DNA from: Polaribacter haliotis | GTDB taxonomy: Bacteria > Bacteroidota > Bacteroidia > Flavobacteriales > Flavobacteriaceae | Assembly: GCF_014784055.1 (NCBI RefSeq) | Contig: NZ_CP061813.1 | Location: forward strand, 2,056,001 to 2,120,000 | Direction of reading: 5' to 3' | DNA length: 64,000 nucleotides | Shown here: positions 53,095-62,868 of the stretch, piece after piece | Layout: the number at the start of each line of letters is the position of its first letter | How positions within the stretch are numbered: position 1 is the first letter of the stretch | The notes under the pieces: generated by a model | What the model was told of the DNA's origin: nothing | What the model saw: only the letters and a program-made list of their open reading frames with translations | Databases searched by the model: none | Position numbers and translations under genes: made by a program

Positions 53095-54426
53095 ATGAAA
53101 AAAATACTATTGATGTTTTTTATTAGCTCATTTTATTTGAGTTTAAATGCTCAAGAAAAACAAATGAGTCTTTCTTTAGAGGAAGCAATTAATTTTGCTT
53201 TAGAGAATAGTTATAACACAAAAACATCTCAAAACGACATACTTTCTGCACAGAAAAAAGTTTGGGAAACCACCACAATTGGTTTGCCACAAATTGATGC
53301 GAAAATAGATTATCAGAATTTTATAAAGCAACCTGTAACTCTTGCCGATTTCGATGGAGATGGAACAAATGAAGAATTTGTTTTTGGAACCAAACAAAAT
53401 ATGAATGCCACAGTTACTTTAAGACAATTATTATTTGATGGCTCTTATTTAGTTGGTTTACAAGCATCTAAAACTTATTTAAAAATTTCTGAACAAGCAA
53501 ATATTAAAACTGAAATGGTAACCAAAGAAGCTGTTATAAATGCTTATGGTAATGTTTTAGTGAGTGAAAATACCATTTCAATTTTAGAAAGAAACATTAA
53601 AATTCTTCAGAAAAATTATGATGATGCAAAAAAAATCTATGAAAACGGATTGAATGAAGAGGAAGATGTAGAGCAATTAGAAATTACTTTAGGGAGTTTA
53701 AAAAATCAGCTTGGTAATGTTGTTAGAATGAAATATATCGCATACCAAATGCTAAATCTTTCTATTGGAAGTTCTATTGACACAAAGCTAACTTTAACTG
53801 ATAGTTTAGACTCTTTAACGATGCAAAATATCGATTTAGGTATTATTGCAACAGAGTTTAATGTCGATAATCATATCGATTTTAAAATTGCAGAAAACGA
53901 TCGTGAATCTAAACGTTTATTGGTAAAATTAGAACAAAGTAAAGCTTTACCTAGCTTAAGTGCTTTTGTTAATTACGGTGCTCAAGCAAATTCAGATTCT
54001 TTTACGTTTTTAAAAAGCGACCAACGTTGGTTCGATTCTTCATTATTGGGCGTAAGTTTAAACATTCCTATTTTTAGTAGTTTAGGGAGAAGTGCAAAAA
54101 CTGCACAAGCAAAAATCGATTTAGAAACTGCAGATTTACGTTTGCAAGAAACAAAGCAACGTTTAAGTTTACAAGCTCAAAAAGTAAAAAACGATTATCA
54201 ATTTAGTATCGAAAACTATCAAACATCAAAAAGAAACCTTGCTTTATCAGAAAGAATAGAAAAGAAGCAAAGAATTAAATTTTTCGAAGGAATTTCTACA
54301 AGTTTCGATTTATTACAAGCACAAAATCAATTATATACACAGCAGCAAAACTACATACAATCTATGTTAGATGTTATCGCTAAAAAAGCTGCATTAGAAA
54401 ACGCATTAAACTTACCAATCAAATAA
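53095..54426 (+). CDS. TolC-family outer-membrane efflux channel
   Basis: 443 residues with a signal peptide (MKKILLMFFISSFYLSLNAQ). Two outer-membrane-efflux repeats: LSLEEAINFALENSYNT and the later LSLQAQKVKNDYQFSIENYQ with coiled-coil-like heptads. It forms the outer-membrane channel of the tripartite pump encoded by the next two genes. It begins 7 nt after the TetR gene. Confidence 0.93.
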   Translation: MKKILLMFFISSFYLSLNAQEKQMSLSLEEAINFALENSYNTKTSQNDILSAQKKVWETTTIGLPQIDAKIDYQNFIKQPVTLADFDGDGTNEEFVFGTKQNMNATVTLRQLLFDGSYLVGLQASKTYLKISEQANIKTEMVTKEAVINAYGNVLVSENTISILERNIKILQKNYDDAKKIYENGLNEEEDVEQLEITLGSLKNQLGNVVRMKYIAYQMLNLSIGSSIDTKLTLTDSLDSLTMQNIDLGIIATEFNVDNHIDFKIAENDRESKRLLVKLEQSKALPSLSAFVNYGAQANSDSFTFLKSDQRWFDSSLLGVSLNIPIFSSLGRSAKTAQAKIDLETADLRLQETKQRLSLQAQKVKNDYQFSIENYQTSKRNLALSERIEKKQRIKFFEGISTSFDLLQAQNQLYTQQQNYIQSMLDVIAKKAALENALNLPIK

Positions 54427-54434
54427 TTACAACC

Positions 54435-55613
54435 ATGAAAAAAATATATTTAGTAATATTAGTAACGCTTGTTTTTGCTTCTTGTGGAGATAAAAAAGAA
54501 GTTTCGGTTGATGAAATTTTAGCTACAAATAATGTTGCTCAAATTAAATCGAAAAAAGCAGATTTAGATGCAAAACAACAAGAATTAGCAACTGAATTAA
54601 AAAAGTTAAATGACAAGTTAGAAGAGTTTAATGTAGACAAAAACATCCCTTTAATTACTACTTACACAGTAAAAGAGGAAGTTTTTACACACTTTATTGA
54701 GTTACAAGGAAATGTACAAACAAAACAAAACGTTTTAATCTACCCAGAAATGCCTGGTATTTTAGAAAGTGTTTATGTTAAAGAAGGACAAAAAGTTTCT
54801 AAAGGACAAGTTTTAGCAAGAATTGATGATGGAGGAATGTCTTCTCAATTAGCACAATTAGAAGCAAATGCACAATTAGCAAAAACAACTTACGAACGTC
54901 AAAAAAGATTATGGGATCAAAAAATTGGTTCAGAAATTCAGTTTTTACAAGCAAAAACTTCTTATGAAGCGCAAACAAGTGCTGTAAAACAACTAAAAAG
55001 TCAGTTAGGAAAATCTACAATTAGAGCTCCTTTTTCTGGAATTATAGACGATGTTTTTAAAGAAAGAGGAACTGTTGTTGCTCCAGGAATGGGTGCAGAA
55101 ATTTTTAGAATTGTAAACTTATCTAACATGTATATAGAGACAGAAGTTCCAGAAACATACATTGGTAGTATTACAGAAAACAAAGATGTGGAAGTTAATT
55201 TTCCTGTTCTTGGAGAAACTGTAAATTCTAAAATTAGACAAGTTGGTAATTTTATAAACCCTAATAACAGATCTTTTAAAATTGAAATCGGAGTTCCTAA
55301 TTTAAAAGGGAAAGTAAAACCTAACTTAACTGCAAGGTTAAAATTAAACGATTACACAAACCCAAATGCCATTTTAATTCCACAATCTATTATTTCTGAA
55401 AACGCAAAAGGAGAGCAGTTTATCTATATTATTAAAGATAAAAAAGAAAATAACGAAGCTGTAGCAGAAAGATTGGTTATTAAAACTGGAAAAACGCAAG
55501 GAGACATGATTGAAGTTCTAGGAAATCTTCCTGCAGATTCAGAAATTATTATTGAAGGTGCAAGAAGTGTAAATAACGGTCAGGCTGTAAAAGTGATTAA
55601 TAAAAAGCAATAA
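54435..55613 (+). CDS. RND efflux periplasmic adaptor (HlyD/MFP family) lipoprotein
   Basis: 392 residues. Lipoprotein signal VFASC gives Cys17. A helical hairpin (QQELATELKKLNDKLEEF), lipoyl-like half-motifs (VYVKEGQKVSKGQVLARID and IRAPFSGIIDDVFKERG), a beta-barrel and a membrane-proximal domain follow. It links the permease to the TolC-type channel. It starts 8 nt after the channel gene. Confidence 0.94.
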   Translation: MKKIYLVILVTLVFASCGDKKEVSVDEILATNNVAQIKSKKADLDAKQQELATELKKLNDKLEEFNVDKNIPLITTYTVKEEVFTHFIELQGNVQTKQNVLIYPEMPGILESVYVKEGQKVSKGQVLARIDDGGMSSQLAQLEANAQLAKTTYERQKRLWDQKIGSEIQFLQAKTSYEAQTSAVKQLKSQLGKSTIRAPFSGIIDDVFKERGTVVAPGMGAEIFRIVNLSNMYIETEVPETYIGSITENKDVEVNFPVLGETVNSKIRQVGNFINPNNRSFKIEIGVPNLKGKVKPNLTARLKLNDYTNPNAILIPQSIISENAKGEQFIYIIKDKKENNEAVAERLVIKTGKTQGDMIEVLGNLPADSEIIIEGARSVNNGQAVKVINKKQ

Positions 55614-55614
55614 A

Positions 55615-58600
55615 ATGGCGGATAAAAATAAACAAGTAGATAAAGAGTTTAAACTTTCGTCTTGGGCAATAAATAATAAAACAACTATTTATGTCGCAAT
55701 GTTTTTGATTCTTTATTTAGGAATCTCGGCATATTTTACAATGCCAAGAGAAAATTTTCCTGAAATAAACGAAACCAAAATTTACATTAGTTCTGTATAT
55801 CCTGGAAACACTGCAGAAGATATAGAGAAATTAGTTACAAATCCTTTAGAAGATAGGCTAAAATCTGTAAGTAATGTAGTTAAAATTACCTCAACTTCTC
55901 AAGAAGATTATTCTATTATTACTGTAGAGTTTGACGAGAAAATTGATGTAAAAGATGCAAAACAGAAGGTAAAAGACGAAATAGATCAAGAAACAGCAGG
56001 TGAAGATTGGCCAACTTTTAACGGCGCAAAAGTAACACCAAATGTTTTTGAGTTGAGTATGTCTGAAGAAATTCCGATTCTTAATATTAATATTTCTGGA
56101 AATTACCCAGTTGCAAAACTGAAAGAATATGGAGAATACTTACAAGATGAAATTGAAGATTTAACGGAAATCAAAAAAGTAGATATTCGTGGAGCACAAG
56201 AAAAAGAAGTAGAAGTTGCTGTAGATATTTACAAAATGATGGCTGCAAAAGTCAGTTTCGATGATATTACAAACGCTATAAATCGTGGAAATGTAACCAT
56301 GTCTGCTGGTAATTTTATTACAAGTCAGCAAAGAAGAACCATTAGAATTATTGGTGAAATAGAAAAACCATCTGATTTAGGAGATTTTGTAATTAAGGCA
56401 GAAAATGGGAATCCTATTTACTTAAAAGATGTTGCAGAAATTTTCTTTAGAGACAAAGACAAAACAACCTACGCAAGAGAAAATGGCGAAGCTGTTGTAA
56501 TGTTAGATGTTAAGAAAAGATCTGGTGAAAACATGGTTGCTGCAGCAGATAAAATTGGTAAAATTGTGGCACAAGCAAAACAAAATCATTTTCCACCAGA
56601 TTTAAAAGTAACTATTGCAAACGATCAATCTCCAAAAACAATTGGGCAAGTAGACGATTTGGTAAACAATATCATCTTTGGAGTTATTTTGGTAGTAATT
56701 GTTTTAATGTTTTTCCTTGGATTTAAAAACGCAATTTTCGTTGGTTTCGCAATACCAATGTCTATGTTTATGTCTTTAATGATTTTAGGCGGATTAGGTT
56801 ATACATTAAATACAATGGTGCTTTTCGGGTTAATTATGGGACTTGGAATGCTGGTAGATAATGGAATTGTGGTTGTAGAAAACGTCTACAGATTAATGGA
56901 CGAAGAAGGGATGACCAGAATTGAAGCTGCCAAAAAAGGTATTGGAGAAATTGCTTTTCCTATTATTATTTCTACTGCAACTACTGTTGCAGCATTTATT
57001 CCTTTGGGTCTTTGGCCAGGAATTATGGGACAGTTTATGGTAATTTTACCAATAACTTTATCTATTGTTTTAGGTTCATCATTATTTGTTGCAATTTTCT
57101 TTAACTCTGTTTTAGTTTCTCAATTTATGAGTACAGAAGATAAAGACATGCCATTAAAAAGCATTATCAAATTAACAAGTATTATGGCAATTATTGGGTT
57201 GTTCATTTTCTTCTTTGGAGGCGAATACAACGCTTTAGGTACTTTAATGATTTTCACTGCAATTATGTTGTGGGTTTATAGACTATTCTTAAGAAAAGCT
57301 GCAAATTATTTTCAGAAAAACACGTTGGTTACTTTAGAAAATTGGTATGGAAGACAATTGAAAAAAGCATTATCTGGCTGGACTCCTTATGTTTTAGTTA
57401 CTGGAACTTTTATTTTATTATTTGTCGCATTTGCAGGTTTTGGTTGGTCTGTAGGTGAACAAAGAACAAAAATTGAGTTTTTCCCAGATAACAAACCAAA
57501 CCAAATTATTGTTTATATCGAGTATCCTGAAGGAACAGATATTGAGAAAACAAACCAAATTACTAAAGAAATAGAACAGAAAGTTTACGGTGTTTTAAAC
57601 CAAGATATGTACATCAAAAATGGTGAAAATTTCATGGTAGAAAGTACAGTTTCTCAAGTTGGTGAAGGTGCAGGAAATCCACAAACAGATGGAGGTTCTT
57701 CTGCAGAAATGCCTCATAAAGGAAAAATTACTGCTTCTATGCGTGAGTACAAATATAGAAATGGAGAAGACAGTGAAATTCTACGTCAGAAAGTACAAGC
57801 TGCTTTGGTTGGTATTTATCCTGGAGTTTTAATTTCTGTTGAAAAAGATGCAAATGGACCACCTGCAGGTGCACCAATTAATATAGAATTGAATGGTGAA
57901 GATTACGAAGAATTAATTTTTACGGCAGAAAGAATGCGCGATTATTTAAACACGCAAAGTATTTCTGGTGTAGATGAATTAAAAATTGATGTAAATAAAT
58001 CGAAACCAGGAATGCAAGTTTTGGTAGATCGTAAAAAAGCAGGGGAATTAGGTGTTTCTACAGGTCAAGTAGGGCAACAATTAAGAGCTTCCATTTTTGG
58101 AAATAAAGCCGGTATTTACAAAGAAAACGGAGAAGATTACGATATTTATGTTCGTTTTAACGAAGATGATAGGTATGATAAAAGTGCTGTTTTTAATCAG
58201 AAAATAACTTTTAGAGACCCAGCTTCTGGTAAAATAAAAGAAATTCCTGTTTCTGCTGTTGCTACTCAAACCAATAGTTCTGGTTTTAGTGCGATTAAGC
58301 ATAAAAATGTAAAAAGAGTAGTAACTGTTTATTCTGCATTGTCTCCTGGAGAAACAGATGCTGGTGCTGTTGTTGCGAAGATTCAGAATTCGATGAAGAA
58401 TTTTAAAGACTTGCCTAAAGGAATTAAAATTGATTATACTGGACAAATTGAAGAACAAAACAAACAAATGAACTTTTTGGTTGGTGCGTTTTTTACAGGT
58501 TTAATGTTGATTTTCTTCATCTTAATTTTCCAATTTAATTCGGTTTCTAAACCAGGAATTATAATGTTGGCAATCTTTTTAAGTTTTATTGGAGTTTTCG

Positions 58601-59154
58601 GAGGTTTGGTTATTTCTGGAGCGCCTTTTGTTATTATGATGACCATGGTTGGTATTATTTCACTCGCTGGAATTGTAGTAAATAACGGAGTTGTGCTATT
58701 AGATTATGCGCAGTTATTAATTGACAGAAGAAAAATACAAGATGGTGTTGCAGATGAAGATTATTTGCCTTTAAATAGTTTATTCGAATCTGTAGTTAAA
58801 GCTGGTAAAGCACGTTTAAGACCTGTTTTATTAACTGCAATTACTACTATTTTAGGATTAATTCCTTTAGCTATTGGATTAAATATTAACTTCTTTACCT
58901 TGTTTAGCGAGTTTGATGCCAATATTTACATGGGTGGTGACAATGTTGTTTTCTGGGGACCTTTAGCGAAAACTGTTATTTATGGTTTACTAATTGCAAC
59001 CTTCTTAACATTGATTGTAGTTCCTATTTTATTCTTCTTAATTACAAAGTTGAAAATGAGAATAAAAGGACAATTACCTCATCAATTAGAAAAGCAAAAA
59101 GAAGAATTAATCTTTAATATGGATAAAAGGTTGGATGAAAAAAATCAAATTTAA
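55615..59154 (+). CDS. RND-family efflux permease
   Basis: 1179 residues, longer than the about 1050 of AcrB. N-terminal TM1 and docking loop (MPRENFPEINETKIYISSVYPG), TM4 motif GLGMLVDNGIVVVENV with proton-relay Asp, and a second set of six helices with GIISLAGIVVNNGVVLLDY. An extra hydrophobic hairpin of two helices at about residues 519-559 lies between TM6 and TM7 and accounts for part of the added length. It starts 1 nt after the adaptor gene. Confidence 0.94.
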   Translation: MADKNKQVDKEFKLSSWAINNKTTIYVAMFLILYLGISAYFTMPRENFPEINETKIYISSVYPGNTAEDIEKLVTNPLEDRLKSVSNVVKITSTSQEDYSIITVEFDEKIDVKDAKQKVKDEIDQETAGEDWPTFNGAKVTPNVFELSMSEEIPILNINISGNYPVAKLKEYGEYLQDEIEDLTEIKKVDIRGAQEKEVEVAVDIYKMMAAKVSFDDITNAINRGNVTMSAGNFITSQQRRTIRIIGEIEKPSDLGDFVIKAENGNPIYLKDVAEIFFRDKDKTTYARENGEAVVMLDVKKRSGENMVAAADKIGKIVAQAKQNHFPPDLKVTIANDQSPKTIGQVDDLVNNIIFGVILVVIVLMFFLGFKNAIFVGFAIPMSMFMSLMILGGLGYTLNTMVLFGLIMGLGMLVDNGIVVVENVYRLMDEEGMTRIEAAKKGIGEIAFPIIISTATTVAAFIPLGLWPGIMGQFMVILPITLSIVLGSSLFVAIFFNSVLVSQFMSTEDKDMPLKSIIKLTSIMAIIGLFIFFFGGEYNALGTLMIFTAIMLWVYRLFLRKAANYFQKNTLVTLENWYGRQLKKALSGWTPYVLVTGTFILLFVAFAGFGWSVGEQRTKIEFFPDNKPNQIIVYIEYPEGTDIEKTNQITKEIEQKVYGVLNQDMYIKNGENFMVESTVSQVGEGAGNPQTDGGSSAEMPHKGKITASMREYKYRNGEDSEILRQKVQAALVGIYPGVLISVEKDANGPPAGAPINIELNGEDYEELIFTAERMRDYLNTQSISGVDELKIDVNKSKPGMQVLVDRKKAGELGVSTGQVGQQLRASIFGNKAGIYKENGEDYDIYVRFNEDDRYDKSAVFNQKITFRDPASGKIKEIPVSAVATQTNSSGFSAIKHKNVKRVVTVYSALSPGETDAGAVVAKIQNSMKNFKDLPKGIKIDYTGQIEEQNKQMNFLVGAFFTGLMLIFFILIFQFNSVSKPGIIMLAIFLSFIGVFGGLVISGAPFVIMMTMVGIISLAGIVVNNGVVLLDYAQLLIDRRKIQDGVADEDYLPLNSLFESVVKAGKARLRPVLLTAITTILGLIPLAIGLNINFFTLFSEFDANIYMGGDNVVFWGPLAKTVIYGLLIATFLTLIVVPILFFLITKLKMRIKGQLPHQLEKQKEELIFNMDKRLDEKNQI

Positions 59155-59182
59155 TTTATTAAATTAATTTTATAGAAATAAG

Positions 59183-59214
59183 GGCTGAAATTTATAAGAT
59201 TTCAGCCTTTTTTG
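59183..59214 (+). terminator. Terminator of the RND operon
   Basis: GGCTGAAAT pairs with ATTTCAGCC around TTATAAG, followed by a T run. Confidence 0.85.
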
Positions 59215-59227
59215 TATTTTCGAAATA

Positions 59228-59707
59228 ATGTTTGAACAAAAGAAAAAATCTTTTACAGTTGAAGAGCTTAAGCGCAAATTAGAAAACTATTGCGTTTACC
59301 AGGATAGATGCCATAAAGAAGTGGAACAAAAAATGCATGAGTTTAACCTGATTCCTGAAGCTAGAGAAATAATTCTCTTAAGTTTAATGAAAGATAATTT
59401 TTTAAACGAAGAACGTTTTTCTAAAAGTTTTGCTCGTGGAAAATTCAGAATAAAAAGCTGGGGAAAACAACGAATTGTAAGAGAGCTAAAATTTAGAGAT
59501 ATTTCTGCCTACAATATAAAAACTGCTTTAAAAGAAATTGACGAAACCGAGTATATTGAAACCGTTTACAGAATTACAGAAAATAGAAATGAAGTAATTT
59601 CTGAACCTAATATTTACAAAAGAAAAAAAAAACTAATCGATTTTTTAATGCGAAAAGGCTTTGAAAATGAGTTGATTTACAAAGTTGTAAAAGAAGTGGT
59701 TTCCTGA
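59228..59707 (+). CDS. recX: Regulatory protein RecX
   Basis: 159 residues with three RecX helical repeats: KLENYCVYQDRCHKEVEQKM, DNFLNEERFSKSFARGKFRIKSWGKQRIVREL and MRKGFENELIYKVVKEV. RecX inhibits or modulates RecA filaments; recA is not in this window. Confidence 0.9.
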   Translation: MFEQKKKSFTVEELKRKLENYCVYQDRCHKEVEQKMHEFNLIPEAREIILLSLMKDNFLNEERFSKSFARGKFRIKSWGKQRIVRELKFRDISAYNIKTALKEIDETEYIETVYRITENRNEVISEPNIYKRKKKLIDFLMRKGFENELIYKVVKEVVS

Positions 59708-59748
59708 TTTAAATGATACTATTAAGTAATACTAAAAGTTAGTAAGTA

Positions 59749-59837
59749 AGCTTAGCCCAGATTGAGTGGTATGTTTGAGCTCTTTTATCTCTTAAAAAAG
59801 AGATAAAAAGCGAGTAACGAAAGCTGGAAACAGCTCC
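59749..59837 (+). ncRNA. Structured dispersed RNA-like element, copy C
   Basis: AGCTTAGCCCAGATTGAG, then GAGCTC, hairpin TTATCTCTT/AAGAGATAA, then GCGAGTAACGAAAGC and TGGAAACAGCTCC. CCAG at the 5' end and CTGG at the 3' end covary with CCTG/CAGG of copy A; AGCTG-GAAA-CAGCT is a perfect GNRA-type hairpin. Confidence 0.65.
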
Positions 59838-59842
59838 AAAAA

Positions 59843-60361
59843 CTATTTATTATACTTCCTTAAAAAAATGGAATCGTTTTTTTTCTTGGCTTGTATTACT
59901 TTTTGAATATCATCATTTGGAATTACAACAGACAAAACATAGTGCTTTATTTTCCAAGAATTACTTGTTTTTTCTAAAACTCCAGAACCTCTACAGGTTC
60001 CCATCCAAGTTTTTAATAATTCGTCGAACCAAGCAAAATTGGTTGTTTCGTTTACATAAATATTTCGCTCTAATGTAGTAAAGTTCCATGCTTTTCCTTT
60101 GTCGAAATATGGTTTACTAAAGCTAGAAAATTGCTCTTTCGTCCAATTTTCTTCGGCTGCAGTTCCAATATAAACAGAAACACTGTCTAAAGCTCCAAAA
60201 TAATTATCGAAATTGGCTTCTGATGCTGCTTTATGCCAATTAGTTAGTATTGTGTTTATTTTGCTTTTTTCCTTAGTTTTGTCAACTGGTTTATTAACAT
60301 TCGGAAAAGTACAAGCAACCAATGTAATTAACAATAATAAGAAGAGGATTATATTTTTCAT
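59843..60361 (-). CDS. SnoaL/NTF2-like lipoprotein
   Basis: 172 residues. Signal MKNIILFLLLLITLVAC with lipobox Cys17. The body matches a nuclear-transport-factor-2/SnoaL-like fold: INTILTNWHKAASEANFDNYF, followed by TTNFAWFDELL and SNSWKIKHYVLSVVIP. Such proteins bind or isomerise small molecules, but no active site is evident. It follows the next lipoprotein gene by 9 nt. Confidence 0.8.
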   Translation of the reverse strand: MKNIILFLLLLITLVACTFPNVNKPVDKTKEKSKINTILTNWHKAASEANFDNYFGALDSVSVYIGTAAEENWTKEQFSSFSKPYFDKGKAWNFTTLERNIYVNETTNFAWFDELLKTWMGTCRGSGVLEKTSNSWKIKHYVLSVVIPNDDIQKVIQAKKKNDSIFLRKYNK

Positions 60362-60370
60362 TTTGTATTA

Positions 60371-60991
60371 TTATTCTGGAATTTGTTCTTTTAATTTATT
60401 TTTTTCTAAAAGTTTTTGCTTTGAACGTAAATCGATAGATTTTTTAGAAACCGTATCTATTTTTGTGGAATCTAAACCAATAAAATCGAACTGAATATCT
60501 ATTTCGTCTTCGAATCTTTTTTTAGTTAAAGTTGTGTTTATTTTAGTATTTACAGCCGAAAATGCAAGAATTGTTTTATCTACTTGTTTGTTTATGTCTG
60601 TCGCTTTAATTGCAGAAATTAATGTTAAATCTGCCAAGCGTAAACTTTCGTTGTATAAAATATTTACACGAGTTTTAAAAGAAGGTGTGTCAAATAAACT
60701 AGGTGTTACACTGTCCTTTAAACTCTTTACCAAATCTCTTAATTCTAAAGCATTGCTTAGGGCTTCATTTGGAGATATTTCTCTAAATTTAACAAAAAAA
60801 GAATCTATTTCTTTTAATTCTTGCCAATTTTCGACCTCTTTTAAAAAGTCTGGTTTAACACTTACAGTTGCATTGTGTTTTTTTACAACACGCATTAAAG
60901 GTTTTGCTTTTTCTAAATCTGCAATATCTTGGGTTTTATTTCCACAAGAAATTACAAAAACGCTTAACAGTAAAAGGATTAGATATTTCAC
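60371..60991 (-). CDS. Lipoprotein of unknown function (GTG start)
   Basis: 206 residues beginning at GTG 60991 (no ATG fits); signal MKYLILLLLSVFVISC with lipobox Cys16. The rest is helical, rich in Lys, Glu and Ser, with no family I recognise. Cotranscribed with the SnoaL-like lipoprotein gene. Confidence 0.65.
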   Translation of the reverse strand: MKYLILLLLSVFVISCGNKTQDIADLEKAKPLMRVVKKHNATVSVKPDFLKEVENWQELKEIDSFFVKFREISPNEALSNALELRDLVKSLKDSVTPSLFDTPSFKTRVNILYNESLRLADLTLISAIKATDINKQVDKTILAFSAVNTKINTTLTKKRFEDEIDIQFDFIGLDSTKIDTVSKKSIDLRSKQKLLEKNKLKEQIPE

Positions 60992-61132
60992 AATTTATTT
61001 TAAGTTGTAAAAATACATAATTTAAAAACACACAAATGCATTTTAAGAAAATACTAACAAATCAAAAAAATAAAGTTTCAATTTTATCAAATAATTAATT
61101 AAACGAATCTTTTTTACGAATACTTAAATAAT

Positions 61133-61140
61133 TACCTTTG
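61133..61140 (+). promoter_or_regulatory. -7 box of the threonine-dehydrogenase-type gene
   Basis: TACCTTTG matches TAnnTTTG, 26 nt before the ATG at 61167. Confidence 0.45.
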
Positions 61141-61166
61141 TTATTGATTTTAATTTAAATATTGAT

Positions 61167-62108
61167 ATGAGTGAAACTATCCTAATTTTAGGAGCAAGTG
61201 GGCAAATTGGAAATGAATTAACCCAAAAATTGCGATCTATTTATGGAAACAATAATGTAATTGCTTCCGATATTAAAGAAGGAAATAAAGACATGATGGT
61301 TTCTGGTCCTTTTGAAATTATTGATGCAACAGACAAAGAAACCATTCTAAAAATGGTTAAAAAATATAAAGTTTCTCAAATTTATTTACTGGCTGCAATG
61401 TTATCTGCAACAGCAGAAAAATTTCCACAAAAGGCATGGAATTTAAACATGACATCTCTTTTAGCTGTTTTAGATTTAGCGAAAGAAAAACATATAAAAC
61501 AAGTGTATTGGCCAAGTTCTATTGCTGTTTTTGGCCCTACAACTCCCAAAAAAAATACGCCACAAAAAACCATAATGGAACCTTCTACAGTTTACGGAAT
61601 TAGTAAAATTTCTGGCGAATTTTGGTGTAATTATTACCACGAAAAATTTGGTGTAGATGTTCGTAGTTTAAGGTATCCTGGAATTATTTCTTGGAAAACA
61701 AAACCAGGTGGAGGCACCACAGATTATGCTGTGGATATTTATTTTAAAGCCGTTAAAGATGGTAGTTACGAATGTTTTTTATCAGAAAAAACACGTTTAC
61801 CAATGATGTACATGAACGATGCTGTAAATGCAACCATACAACTAATGCAAGCTAAAAGCGAAGATGTTAAAATTAGATCTTCCTATAATTTGGCAGCCAT
61901 CGATTTTACACCAGAAGAAATTGCATCTGAGATTAAAAAACATATTCCAGATTTTAAAATTACTTATAAACCAGATTTTAGACAACAAATTGCAGATAGC
62001 TGGCCTTCTTCAATTAACGATTCTGAAGCAAGAAAAGATTGGAAATGGAAACACAGTTTCGATTTATCTTCGATGACAATAGACATTATTAAAAACCTGA
62101 AATCGTAA
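61167..62108 (+). CDS. NAD-dependent epimerase/dehydratase of the L-threonine 3-dehydrogenase type
   Basis: 313 residues, short-chain (extended) Rossmann fold. NAD motif ILILGASGQIGNEL, catalytic YxxxK in YGISKISGE, and the PSSIAVFGPTTPK loop typical of the UDP-galactose-epimerase-like threonine dehydrogenases. It would oxidise threonine to 2-amino-3-ketobutyrate; the partner ligase gene is not next to it. Confidence 0.82.
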   Translation: MSETILILGASGQIGNELTQKLRSIYGNNNVIASDIKEGNKDMMVSGPFEIIDATDKETILKMVKKYKVSQIYLLAAMLSATAEKFPQKAWNLNMTSLLAVLDLAKEKHIKQVYWPSSIAVFGPTTPKKNTPQKTIMEPSTVYGISKISGEFWCNYYHEKFGVDVRSLRYPGIISWKTKPGGGTTDYAVDIYFKAVKDGSYECFLSEKTRLPMMYMNDAVNATIQLMQAKSEDVKIRSSYNLAAIDFTPEEIASEIKKHIPDFKITYKPDFRQQIADSWPSSINDSEARKDWKWKHSFDLSSMTIDIIKNLKS

Positions 62109-62170
62109 AAACAAGGATGTAAGTTTATGTACAAACTTCGTCTAAACCAAAGAATTTAGTACTATTTATT

Positions 62171-62782
62171 ATGAAAGAAATTATAGAAAAAAGTTTAATA
62201 AAGACTTTGTCTTATAAAAAATATAGAGTCTTAATTAGCGATTTACTTTCTGCAGGAAAATCGACTGGCTCAGAACAATCTGCAGCTTTAACAAATTATA
62301 GTTTGTTAAACGACAGAAGAATGAAACGTTTAGACAAAACTATTAAAATTTCTAACGAAACTGTCTTGGAATTTAAACAAATACAAGAACCACAAATTTG
62401 GTTAGTAATTACAGAAGGCTGGTGTGGAGATGCAGCACAGAATTTGCCAGTAATTAATAAAATTGCAGAAACAAATTCTAAAATTGACTTAAAAATAGTT
62501 TTAAGAGATGATAATTTAGAATTAATGGATTTGTTTTTAACAAATGATGGAAGAGCGATTCCAAAATTAATTGCCTTAGATACAAATAACGATGTAATTT
62601 TTACTTGGGGACCAAGACCAACTGTAGCTACAAAAATGGTTGCAGATTATAAAGCTGAAAATGGAAGTTTAGACGCACAATTTAAACAAGATTTACAAGT
62701 TTGGTATAATAAAAACAAGGGACAAAGTGTACAAGACGATTTTATTGCGCTTGCAAAAAATAGCGTATCTAAAGAAGTGTAA
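62171..62782 (+). CDS. Thioredoxin-fold protein with a single active-site Cys
   Basis: 203 residues. The TlpA/thioredoxin-like domain has EGWCGDAAQNLP in place of the usual WCxxC, leaving only Cys85. It is typical of a Bacteroidota 'thioredoxin family protein' group. Reductase activity of the classical type is unlikely; a monothiol or peroxide-handling role is possible. Confidence 0.8.
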   Translation: MKEIIEKSLIKTLSYKKYRVLISDLLSAGKSTGSEQSAALTNYSLLNDRRMKRLDKTIKISNETVLEFKQIQEPQIWLVITEGWCGDAAQNLPVINKIAETNSKIDLKIVLRDDNLELMDLFLTNDGRAIPKLIALDTNNDVIFTWGPRPTVATKMVADYKAENGSLDAQFKQDLQVWYNKNKGQSVQDDFIALAKNSVSKEV

Positions 62783-62803
62783 CAATATAGAAGCACATTA
62801 TAT

Positions 62804-62837
62804 AAAACCGTAAGCTTAATTTAAGTTTACGGTTTTT
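62804..62837 (+). terminator. Terminator of the thioredoxin-fold gene
   Basis: AAAACCGTAAGCTTAA pairs with TTAAGTTTACGGTTTT (one G-U), followed by further T. Confidence 0.85.
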
Positions 62838-62845
62838 CTTTTGGT

Positions 62846-62853
62846 TATATTTG
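62846..62853 (+). promoter_or_regulatory. -7 box before the crtY operon
   Basis: TATATTTG matches TAnnTTTG; the next ATG is at 62869. Confidence 0.5.
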
Positions 62854-62868
62854 TATTTCAAAATAAAA

